Assembly: GCA_027488375.1 (NCBI GenBank)
Contig: JAIYBW010000003.1
Coordinates: 124,001 to 188,000, forward strand
Direction of reading: 5' to 3'
Source: Pseudomonadota bacterium
Lineage (GTDB): Bacteria; Bdellovibrionota; Bacteriovoracia; Bacteriovoracales; Bacteriovoracaceae
DNA length: 64,000 nt
Shown: piece after piece, positions 8,813 through 16,673 of the stretch
Layout of the letters: each line of letters begins with the position of its first letter
How positions within the stretch are numbered: position 1 is the first letter of the stretch
Notes under the pieces: generated by a model
What the model was told of the DNA's origin: nothing
The model's database searches: none
What the model saw: only the letters and a program-made list of their open reading frames with translations
Position numbers and translations under genes: made by a program

Positions 8813-9380
8813 TCCAAGAAAGGGCTATTTCAAGCTCAGGGTGAGCTACCATTTGATAGTCTCCACTTGAGTCTGAATCCAAGTGGACCCATCCTTGTTC
8901 ATTGATTTGAATGGTTGAGAACTCAACTGGATGATGGATCTTTTGAGCATTTATAAGAGTTTTAAAAATGGCTTCCTTGAGGCACCAAACTTGAAGTGGG
9001 GGAAGGTCATGATCATTCACATGCCTGATGCGATTTAAAACTGCAGATTTGATTTCACGAGATTTTAACTCAATATCAATACCCAGCCCAAGATAAGAAC
9101 CGGCCGGAGCTGTTACAGCAGCTCCCCATTTTTTAGTATGGGAAAGCGACAGTGTGAAACTGTCAGTTACTTTTATTCTGTTATAATCAATTAATTGAAG
9201 CTCAGCTATCTTCACTTCAACGCCTGATGCCCTAAGGCAAGATCTCAGGGCTTCTCTTGCAAGGCAATAACTCAGAGCACGATCAGGATGAACTTCATTT
9301 CCAAGATTCTGCATCTCGAGATTTTTCCATTCTTCCTGTTCTTGAGCTTCTAATTCTTGAGACAATCTAAAGATTAACAT
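8802..9380 (-). CDS. 4'-phosphopantetheinyl transferase superfamily protein
   Basis: 192 residues. The two family signatures are present: GLGIDIELKSRE (IDIE at 101-104, Mg-binding) and WCLKEAIFKTL (132-142, catalytic Glu and Lys). The enzyme moves the phosphopantetheine arm of CoA to a serine of a carrier protein. The layout is Sfp/EntD-like rather than the short AcpS type. No carrier protein or synthase gene lies nearby, so its partner could be the fatty-acid carrier or a synthase elsewhere. The start lacks a clear ribosome site. Confidence 0.85.
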   Translation of the reverse strand: MLIFRLSQELEAQEQEEWKNLEMQNLGNEVHPDRALSYCLAREALRSCLRASGVEVKIAELQLIDYNRIKVTDSFTLSLSHTKKWGAAVTAPAGSYLGLGIDIELKSREIKSAVLNRIRHVNDHDLPPLQVWCLKEAIFKTLINAQKIHHPVEFSTIQINEQGWVHLDSDSSGDYQMVAHPELEIALSWIKI

Positions 9381-9451
9381 AGTTGAGTTAGTTTATCTTG
9401 AAACTCCTTGTCTCTCAAGTTAACAAAAAATGCGGAGAATTTATTCCTTCA

Positions 9452-9480
9452 TTGTTCCAGATTTAAGTCCCTTATATAAT
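9452..9480 (+). promoter_or_regulatory. Sigma70-type promoter for the glutamine synthetase
   Basis: TTGTTC (9452-9457), a 17-base spacer and a perfect TATAAT (9475-9480). Transcription would start near 9487, about 27 bases before the ATG at 9514. This argues against the longer reading frame that opens at 9430. Confidence 0.7.
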
Positions 9481-9513
9481 GTTAAAGATAATAATCCCGA
9501 GGAGAAATCTTAT

Positions 9514-11706
9514 ATGACTCAAGATCTTAAAGATCAGGCCCGTTTAACGGCCTATTCAAGAAAAACAAGAAAGTGTTCTGTGCCTGTAAATGATCAGGGT
9601 AAATATTTGAAGGTAAGCCAGTATTATGGCGAGAATGTTTACAACTATCATCTTTCAAAATCACTTTCACTTGAAGATAAAGATGCTCTTAAGCAAGTCA
9701 TAGATGGAAAAAAAACAATTACCAAAGATCTCGCTGCCAAGGTTGCAAATTCAGTCATGGATTGGGCGATTACTAAAGGTGCGACTCACTTTTGTCACTG
9801 GTTTCAACCTTTGACTGGCTCAACGGCCGAAAAGCATGATGCCTTTTTAAGTTTTGATGGTGATCGTCCTATTGAAGCCCTCTCTGCTTCTCAGCTTATG
9901 CAAGGTGAACCAGATGCATCTTCTTTCCCCAATGGTGGATCTCGAGCTACTTTTGAGGCTAGAGGTTATACGACTTGGGATTTAACTTCTCCAATCTTTA
10001 TTAAAGAGGGAGCTAATGGTAAAACTCTTGTTATACCAACGGCCTTCGTTTCTTATCATGGCGATGCCTTAGATACAAAAACTCCTCTTTTAAGATCTGA
10101 TCTGAAAATCAATGAAGTCATGACTAAATTTTGTCACCTCATTGGCATGAAAGATGTGACTAAGGTCCATACAACATGTGGAGCTGAGCAAGAATATTTT
10201 CTCATTGATAAAGCTTTCTATTTTGGACGCCAAGATCTGGTGATGACGGGTCGAGCGCTTGTTGGTTCATTAACTTCAAGAAACCAACAGCTTGAAGATC
10301 ACTATTTTGGTCTTATTGAAGATCGCGTTCTCGCTTACATGCAAGAAGTAGAAATTGAACTCTACAAGATGGGAATTCCTGCAAAGACTCGCCATAATGA
10401 AGTGGCACCAGGCCAGTTTGAATTAGCACCTATTTTCAAGGATGCGAATACGGCAGCAGATAATAATCAAATCGTTATGACTGTTCTTCGTACAGTTGCC
10501 TTGAAGCATGATTTTGTTTGTTTATTACATGAGAAACCATTTGCGGGTGTGAATGGCTCTGGAAAGCATTTGAACTGGTCTATGTCGACAGATACTGGAG
10601 TTAATCTTCTTGATCCTGGACATGATCCTCATGAGAATTTTCGCTTCCTCGCCGTTGTCGCGACTGTTGTTGAAGCCGTTTATCGTCATGCTGATATTAT
10701 CAGAATGGGAATTGCATCTCATGGAAATGATCACAGACTAGGTGCTAACGAAGCTCCTCCTTCAATCATGTCAGTATTTCTAGGGGATACTCTTACAAAA
10801 ATTTTAGAATCAATGGTTTCTTCTGGGAAATACGTAGCAAGTGCACGTCAAACTCTTGATCTAGGAACTCGCCAGCTAGCGGATATTTTCAAAGATAATA
10901 CAGATCGAAATAGAACATCGCCCTTTGCTTTTACAGGGAATAAATTTGAATTCCGTGCTTGCGGCTCTTCTGCTTCAATTGGATATCCACTTTCTATTTT
11001 GAATGCATGTATTGTTGATATTTTTGAAGAATCAAATCAAATTATGGAACAAGAACTTGCTTCAGGAAAAACGAGTGATGAAGCGCTGATGAAGGTTATT
11101 CTGAAGTGGTATGGTAATGCACAAGCTGTTGTGTTTAATGGAGACGGTTACTCGCAAGAGTGGGTGAAAGAAGCAGCTAAGCGCGGTCTTGGTAACATGC
11201 GTACTACTCCAGAAGCTATTTCAGTTCTCAAAGACTCAAAGAAGACGAACGTCCTTTTAAAGACCGGTGTTTTTAGAGAATCTGAAATCAGTACTCGTTA
11301 TAATGTGATGCTTGAGCGTTACATAAAATGCCGAGAAATTGAGCTTCGTACACTTCGCCAAATGGTAATGCAGCAGGTACTACCAGCTGCGATGGAGTAT
11401 AAATCTCATCTCTCTCAAGGGATTCAGACCACGAAGTCTGCTGGCGGTGATACGAGTGTTGAAGTAGAAATTTTGAAAACTATAAGTGGGTTAGTGAAAG
11501 ATCTTCATGATCAGGCGCTAGTTCTCCACAATAATCTTGAAAGTTTACATGGCAAGATGGATGAAGAAACGATTTCTAAAAAGATTGGCGCAGAACTTAT
11601 GCCAGCTTCTTTCCAGGTTGCTGATATCTGTAATCAGCTTGAGCAATTACTTCCAGACAACAAGTGGCCTGTTCCTAAATTTTTCGACATGCTTTTTATC
11701 CGCTAA
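9514..11706 (+). CDS. glnN: Type III glutamine synthetase
   Basis: 730 residues, the length of GSIII enzymes rather than the 470 of GlnA. It makes glutamine from glutamate, ammonia and ATP. Motifs include EVAPGQFELAPIF, the ATP-site segment VNGSGKHLNWSMS, RLGANEAPPSIMSVFLG and NRTSPFAFTGNKFEFRA. The start at ATG 9514 is set by a GAGGAG ribosome site ten bases upstream and by the promoter just before it; the in-frame extension to 9430 lies upstream of that promoter. No PII or ammonium transporter gene is adjacent. It ends at a bidirectional terminator shared with purB. Confidence 0.95.
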   Translation: MTQDLKDQARLTAYSRKTRKCSVPVNDQGKYLKVSQYYGENVYNYHLSKSLSLEDKDALKQVIDGKKTITKDLAAKVANSVMDWAITKGATHFCHWFQPLTGSTAEKHDAFLSFDGDRPIEALSASQLMQGEPDASSFPNGGSRATFEARGYTTWDLTSPIFIKEGANGKTLVIPTAFVSYHGDALDTKTPLLRSDLKINEVMTKFCHLIGMKDVTKVHTTCGAEQEYFLIDKAFYFGRQDLVMTGRALVGSLTSRNQQLEDHYFGLIEDRVLAYMQEVEIELYKMGIPAKTRHNEVAPGQFELAPIFKDANTAADNNQIVMTVLRTVALKHDFVCLLHEKPFAGVNGSGKHLNWSMSTDTGVNLLDPGHDPHENFRFLAVVATVVEAVYRHADIIRMGIASHGNDHRLGANEAPPSIMSVFLGDTLTKILESMVSSGKYVASARQTLDLGTRQLADIFKDNTDRNRTSPFAFTGNKFEFRACGSSASIGYPLSILNACIVDIFEESNQIMEQELASGKTSDEALMKVILKWYGNAQAVVFNGDGYSQEWVKEAAKRGLGNMRTTPEAISVLKDSKKTNVLLKTGVFRESEISTRYNVMLERYIKCREIELRTLRQMVMQQVLPAAMEYKSHLSQGIQTTKSAGGDTSVEVEILKTISGLVKDLHDQALVLHNNLESLHGKMDEETISKKIGAELMPASFQVADICNQLEQLLPDNKWPVPKFFDMLFIR

Positions 11707-11736
11707 AAAAAAAGCCCCGAAAGGGGCTTTTTTTTT
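11705..11736. terminator. Bidirectional terminator between glnN and purB
   Basis: AGCCCC (11713-11718), a GAAA tetraloop and GGGGCT (11723-11728), with an A run on the left and nine T on the right. It works on both strands. The purB stop codon (11735-11737) lies partly in the T run, and the glnN stop overlaps the A run. Confidence 0.92.
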
Positions 11737-13024
11737 ATATCCCTGATCTTCGTAATACTTTTTGAAAGCGATTTATATAAAGATCTTTTAATTCAGTTGA
11801 AGTTGGAATGTGAGGGAGTTTTAAATTTCTCTCATTACATCTGATTGTTAGCTCATTGGTAAAATCATCAGCATTTTTTGATTTAAAGCTCACTTCTTGA
11901 ATGAGTGAGTAAAGTTCTTCCCTTGAAACTGGGTTGAGAATAATCATTTCATGCAGGACAAAACTTGTGAGTGCTGTGGCATTATGAGTGGCCCTCTTTT
12001 CAATGTGTTCTCGATTAATCACAAGATCTCTCACTGTCGATGCCATTCGACGGAGAGTGTAGGCAATTAACCCAAAGTGATCAGGGAGGTATAATCTTTC
12101 TGCAGAAGAATGGGAGATGTCCCTTTCATGCCACAAAATTTCATTTTGAAGGGCGACATCCATGTGGGAGCGGATAATACGAGAAAGACCCGAAATATTC
12201 TCCGAGCTGATTGGATTTTTTTTGTGGGGCATGGTGGAAGATCCCTTCTGGCCAGCTTTGAATCCTTCACTAATCTCCGCAATATCAGAATGATGGAGGA
12301 GCCTAAATTCAACCGCCATCCTTTCAAGGGTGGTGGCGAGTAGAGCACCAACAGAAATTATTTTAGAGATATGGTCCCGAGGTATAACTTGTGTGCTTAC
12401 TTTCTCAGGCCTTAATTTAAGTTCTTGGAGGGCAAGCTCCTCAATTTCAGGAGAGATCACTGTGTAGTTTCCAACGGCGCCAGAGAGCTGGCCCGTGAGT
12501 TCATTTTCAATGATTGATTGATAGTCTTCTTTTCTTCTTATGAGTTCTTGATGAAAAGATAAAAACTTTTGAGCAAAAATCATAGGCTCAGCATGCATGC
12601 CATGAGAGCGTCCAATACAGAGAAGATCTGAGGTCTTTTCGATTTTATTTTTTAATTCAATGGCGAGTTTATCAATGTCTTCTAAAATAACATTAAGTGT
12701 AGATCTCATTTGTAGAGATAACGCTGTATCGATAATGTCTGAAGATGTGACACCAAAATGAAAAAATCGAGCTATTTGTGGCTCAATCTTTTCAGTAAGA
12801 CTTGCACAAAAAGCGATGATGTCATGACGAGTTGTCTCTTCAATCTCAGCTATCCTTTGAGGATTTATGGGAAGATCTTTAAAAGCGTGGTGTGTCCCAT
12901 CTGGAATTTTCTTATTTTTTTCAAGGGCCTTAAGGAGCGCGAGCTCGACTTGAAGAAAAGTTTCAAAACGGTATTGATCAGTCCAAAATTGAGAAACCTC
13001 TTTCACTTCATATCTTGTAATCAT
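11735..13024 (-). CDS. purB: Adenylosuccinate lyase
   Basis: 429 residues of the fumarase/aspartase superfamily. The signature GSSTMPHKKNPISSENISG is intact. Earlier segments (HDIIAFCASL, HFGVTSSDIIDTALSLQ, IGRSHGMHAEP) carry the substrate-binding His and Ser residues of PurB. It catalyses two fumarate-releasing steps: in de novo purine synthesis (SAICAR to AICAR) and in AMP formation. It stands alone, convergent with glnN. Confidence 0.95.
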   Translation of the reverse strand: MITRYEVKEVSQFWTDQYRFETFLQVELALLKALEKNKKIPDGTHHAFKDLPINPQRIAEIEETTRHDIIAFCASLTEKIEPQIARFFHFGVTSSDIIDTALSLQMRSTLNVILEDIDKLAIELKNKIEKTSDLLCIGRSHGMHAEPMIFAQKFLSFHQELIRRKEDYQSIIENELTGQLSGAVGNYTVISPEIEELALQELKLRPEKVSTQVIPRDHISKIISVGALLATTLERMAVEFRLLHHSDIAEISEGFKAGQKGSSTMPHKKNPISSENISGLSRIIRSHMDVALQNEILWHERDISHSSAERLYLPDHFGLIAYTLRRMASTVRDLVINREHIEKRATHNATALTSFVLHEMIILNPVSREELYSLIQEVSFKSKNADDFTNELTIRCNERNLKLPHIPTSTELKDLYINRFQKVLRRSGI

Positions 13025-13150
13025 CTTATTCTCACTTTTTTATAGAATCGCATTTTCTGGCCCGAAAATCATGGATAAAGATGTTTTTTTGTTCCGCAAC
13101 ATGAGGTTTTTGACTGACATGGTCCTTTTAAATCTGAGAAAATTATTAAT

Positions 13151-14317
13151 ATGGAACAACATACAAATAAAAATTGGCAGCTTAATACTCTTTTAAACCA
13201 TCCTCAAAGAGTTTCCCCCAAAGACGTTAACCCCTCACTTCTGGCCCCCATTTACCAGTCAGTTAAATATGTTGTTTCACCGGATTTGAGTTTCGGTGAT
13301 CAATTTATCTATGGTCGCGTGAGTAATCCAACGATTCGTCAGTTAGAGATACTGCTTGCTGACATTCAAAAGCGTGAAGATTGTATTGTCGTGAGTTCCG
13401 GATTGGCCGCTATTACTGGCATGCTCATCGGTCTTCTTAAGGCCGGCGACCATGTGATTACCTTTAAAGAACTCTATAAACCTGGAAGAATCTTCATTCG
13501 AGATACCTTACCTCGTTTTGGCATAAAATCATCAGTTGTTGCTCTCAATGATTTTGAAGCACTTGAAAAATCAATTATACCCGGTGAAACCAAACTTATT
13601 CATTTTGAAAGTCCTACAAATCCGAATTTAATGATTGCAGACATTGAGTCGATTATTAAAATGGCGAGAAAGTACAATGTGCTGGTGAGTATGGATGGTA
13701 CTTTTGCAGGTCTCCATCAGCATCAGGAATTTGATATTGATCTCATGATTCATAGTCTGACTAAGTTTGCGAATGGACATGGAGATGTTCTGGCGGGCTC
13801 TATATCAGGTAAAAAGTCACTTCTAAGTCAGATTCGACAAATCACGATCTCACTGGGAGCAAGTTTAGATCCCCATGGGGCCTACTTAGTTGAGCGAGGA
13901 TTGAAAACCTACAGTCTTCGAGTCTCAAGACATGTTCAAAACGCAGCGGCGGTGTCAGAGTTTTTATCTCATCATCCTAAAATTAAAAAAGTTTTTTACC
14001 CTGGTCTTAATCATCACCCCGGCCATGAGCTTGCTCAAAGACAAATGAAGGATATGGGGAGTGTCGTTTCTTTTATTTTAGATGATCAGTATTTTCATCA
14101 AGCAGAAGATTTCATCCGTCGCTTAAAACTCATCCAATATGCTGTTAGTCTTGGGGCAACTGAAAGTATTATTTGCCCAACTCAATTCTTTTTTGGTGAT
14201 GATCTTAACGAAGTGGAAAAAGAGCAGATGGGTATTGGTAAAAATTCATTAAGATTTTCTGTCGGGCTAGAAGATGAAAGAGATATCTTGGCCGACTTAG
14301 AGCAAGCTTTGAGATAA
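13151..14317 (+). CDS. Cys/Met metabolism PLP enzyme (cystathionine gamma-synthase/lyase family)
   Basis: 388 residues, fold type I PLP enzyme. The PLP lysine is K205 in the segment HSLTKFANGHGDVLAGS. Other conserved parts are YGRVSNPTIRQLE, SSGLAAITGMLIGLLKAGDH and HFESPTNPNL, and the C-terminal RFSVGLED. Members make or break cystathionine, split methionine, or sulfhydrylate homoserine; the exact reaction cannot be told from these motifs. A cysteine biosynthesis locus lies about 27 kb away. The gene overlaps the convergent downstream gene by 21 bases. Confidence 0.88.
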   Translation: MEQHTNKNWQLNTLLNHPQRVSPKDVNPSLLAPIYQSVKYVVSPDLSFGDQFIYGRVSNPTIRQLEILLADIQKREDCIVVSSGLAAITGMLIGLLKAGDHVITFKELYKPGRIFIRDTLPRFGIKSSVVALNDFEALEKSIIPGETKLIHFESPTNPNLMIADIESIIKMARKYNVLVSMDGTFAGLHQHQEFDIDLMIHSLTKFANGHGDVLAGSISGKKSLLSQIRQITISLGASLDPHGAYLVERGLKTYSLRVSRHVQNAAAVSEFLSHHPKIKKVFYPGLNHHPGHELAQRQMKDMGSVVSFILDDQYFHQAEDFIRRLKLIQYAVSLGATESIICPTQFFFGDDLNEVEKEQMGIGKNSLRFSVGLEDERDILADLEQALR

Positions 14318-15205
14318 GAAGGGAAGATCTGCCTCATAGAGCCCTGAACTCACTTTAGGGTCATCAGCATCAGTCACAATGTAGGCTTTTCCTTGGTGAA
14401 GACAGAGACCCTCTGGTTTACAAGGTATCTTCAACTCTGTCATTTGAGTGACTTCATTTTCTGGACTTAATTCTCCGATAACGGCACCAGAAAAAACTCC
14501 ATCATCATAAGTTGAATTTGAATCTTCTGCAGCGGCCAAGAAAAAAAGCCTATTTTTATAAAAGGTGGCATCTGTAAAACTTAAGGGGATATTGTTCAAT
14601 TTTCCTAAATTAATGAAATGAATTTCTAGATCTTCCGATCGATCAGCGAGAAAATTTTCCAGATCTAGCTTTATAATGGCATTTTGATTGGAGGGACCAT
14701 TTCCTCGTTGAAAGAAGGTAAGTTTTCCGCCATTTAAAGCACAACCCTCAATATTGAGTTCGGAAAAAATGGAATTTAATTTTTGAAAAAAATTGCTTGT
14801 TTTGAGAAAAGTTTTTTTATTATTTAAATCAATTAATACGGCTTTTTCTCGTTGGGGTTTTGACCCAGAACCAAGACAAAGGATGGAACCTTTTTCAGGT
14901 AAGTACGTGAGTGATTCAAAATCAGGTTTTAAGGCCTTCCTTAATTTGGGATCTTCAGGAAGTTTTTCTTCAAAAATATGAATCATCTCTCCTGGCCTAT
15001 CTAGGTTCTCATGAAGTTTTATAAGGGCCTGTTCATCGTCAGCAACCAAATAAAAGTAATTCTCATGAAAAATCAGCCCACTGGCAGAAGTGATAAAAGG
15101 GGAGAGAAATTGGTAGCGATTAATCAGTTTGATCATGATTTGAAATTTACCATTCATAAGATCGTATTTGTTTAGTATTTTGACACTTTTCCGGCTTTTG
15201 TACAA
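14297..15205 (-). CDS. Unknown protein, probably beta-propeller-like
   Basis: 302 residues from a TTG start at 15205, chosen because a strong GGGGGAGG ribosome site sits six bases upstream; ATG at 15157 or 15136 would give shorter forms. I do not recognise the family with certainty. Repeated strand-like blocks (FYLVADDEQALIKL, KGSILCLGSGSKPQREKAVLIDL, GGKLTFFQRGN, NRLFFLAAAEDS, GKAYIVTDADD) suggest a propeller that reports or binds a ligand. The closest idea is a DUF6929-type protein, at low certainty. No signal peptide is seen. Confidence 0.65.
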   Translation of the reverse strand: MYKSRKSVKILNKYDLMNGKFQIMIKLINRYQFLSPFITSASGLIFHENYFYLVADDEQALIKLHENLDRPGEMIHIFEEKLPEDPKLRKALKPDFESLTYLPEKGSILCLGSGSKPQREKAVLIDLNNKKTFLKTSNFFQKLNSIFSELNIEGCALNGGKLTFFQRGNGPSNQNAIIKLDLENFLADRSEDLEIHFINLGKLNNIPLSFTDATFYKNRLFFLAAAEDSNSTYDDGVFSGAVIGELSPENEVTQMTELKIPCKPEGLCLHQGKAYIVTDADDPKVSSGLYEADLPFLSQSLL

Positions 15206-15296
15206 CCTGGGCCTCCCCCAAGTATTGAGAATGAAATGGTTTGAGCTGGCCCCATTATTGCTCAGTTAAACACATCTATTCAATCAAGGGGACACT

Positions 15297-16439
15297 ATGA
15301 AGCAGGCACTTCTTTTATTGGCGCTGACATTTGCAATAGGTCAGTCTTATGCACAAGAAACCCAAGAAATAGGCGAGATGGAAAAAGAAGTTATTTCTCA
15401 AAATCTAGATAAAGAGGCCGAGTCTGGAGATCACGATTCAAAAACTAAAAGGTTATTAAAGAAGATTTCTAATTCTCTAAAAAATTCATCAGAGAAAGTC
15501 GTCTTAGAAATTAAAAAACTTGATGATTGTGTGAACTGCGAATCAAAATCAAAAGGACAAGTGATCCTGACTAATACTGGTAGAGGCCTGGGCAAAATAT
15601 CAGCTTGGGTTTCAACCAATACCAGTAAACCGTTCATGGGAGCTGCCGGGTTTTTAAAGGGTGTTTTTGAAAAGAAGGACAAAAATGCAGATCTTGTTCA
15701 TCTTTATAAATTTTTCCTTAACCATTCAAAAGATTTTGATCCTCTCTACCTTGAGGCCGGTACACCTGAATCTATGATTGAATTAGTGCTTGCTCAAATG
15801 GAAGTTATTTTAGAAAAGAAAACAAGAGTCATCTTGAAGGATTTTTTAGTTAGTGTCGGTATCAATCGTGAACTTCCAACTGATCTTTCTGATTTTCAAC
15901 TAAGTGATGAAGAAATCGCCTCGATCGACTTCGACAAAGTGTCTCCTGATTTTATTAATAATCACCCAGAGTATGCTGAACTTAAACCAATCCTTGGTCC
16001 TGTGTCAGAGGAAGAGTTAAATGATCTTATTATAACTGGATATCTTGATACCTCGATTGGATTTGAAAATTATAAAGAGGCGCTACCAAAAATTCATGAA
16101 GGTGTAGCGACTATTGTTGGACAATTAGTTGTTCCAAAAGCTGCGCTTGGAGTTATCTCGAAATCATTAGCAGGATTGTATTCAGCTCCAGTCATGGCCG
16201 CTGACATTGCCACAGGGATCTCTTCAGCTATCTGTTTACAAAAAGAGACTCAAGCTAAATTTGAACAAGACCTAGATTTAAAAGCTTTCTGTTCTTATGT
16301 GGTTAATAAATCTGCCTATGAATTAATCAAGAGCAGAGCTAAGGGGTATGTTTCTGGAAAGAGTTTTAGAGAAAAAATTGAAAGGAAAATTAAGGCGAGA
16401 AAAGAGCGACGAGCAAAAAAGAAGTCAAACATCGGATAA
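15297..16439 (+). CDS. Secreted protein of unknown function with basic C-terminus
   Basis: 380 residues with a clear signal peptide (MKQALLLLALTFAIGQSYAQ) and an AAGGGGA ribosome site. No known domain is recognised. The middle is mostly helical. A DDCVNCESKSKG segment brings two close cysteines (residues about 76-79), and two more cysteines (ICLQ, FCSY) sit near 320-337. The last 45 residues are very lysine/arginine-rich. The gene stands alone between a divergent unknown gene and a strong terminator. A role in the periplasm or outside the cell is inferred only from the signal peptide. Confidence 0.75.
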   Translation: MKQALLLLALTFAIGQSYAQETQEIGEMEKEVISQNLDKEAESGDHDSKTKRLLKKISNSLKNSSEKVVLEIKKLDDCVNCESKSKGQVILTNTGRGLGKISAWVSTNTSKPFMGAAGFLKGVFEKKDKNADLVHLYKFFLNHSKDFDPLYLEAGTPESMIELVLAQMEVILEKKTRVILKDFLVSVGINRELPTDLSDFQLSDEEIASIDFDKVSPDFINNHPEYAELKPILGPVSEEELNDLIITGYLDTSIGFENYKEALPKIHEGVATIVGQLVVPKAALGVISKSLAGLYSAPVMAADIATGISSAICLQKETQAKFEQDLDLKAFCSYVVNKSAYELIKSRAKGYVSGKSFREKIERKIKARKERRAKKKSNIG

Positions 16440-16463
16440 AACTTAGGATTTAAAATATTTTTC

Positions 16464-16495
16464 AGGCCCACTTTATAGTGGGCCTTTTATTTTTG
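16464..16495 (+). terminator. Terminator after the secreted unknown protein
   Basis: AGGCCCACT (16464-16472), TTAT loop, AGTGGGCCT (16477-16485): a perfect 9-bp stem followed by a T-rich tract. The rest of the 234-base gap up to topA holds a possible promoter only. Confidence 0.93.
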
Positions 16496-16611
16496 GTTTT
16501 ACTTTAAGGTTTTGAAATTACATTTAGATATCCCACAACAGAGTTGATTTTATCTTAATGAAGTCATGCATCATTTTATAGAATTGATCTAAGTTCTTAA
16601 AATTTAAATCC

Positions 16612-16640
16612 TTGACGTTTTTCCGGATGGCCCTTATCTC
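16612..16640 (+). promoter_or_regulatory. Possible topA promoter
   Basis: TTGACG (16612-16617), a 17-base spacer and TATCTC (16635-16640), 34 bases before the topA start. The -10 box is weak. A TATATA at 16641-16646 is an alternative but at a poor distance. Confidence 0.4.
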
Positions 16641-16673
16641 TATATATTGTCGGTTCTTACAATTAGGAAAAAA

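Noticed and set aside
9430..9513. 28 extra N-terminal codons on the type III glutamine synthetase
   Set aside because: A good promoter (9452-9480) lies in this stretch and the ribosome site belongs to ATG 9514.
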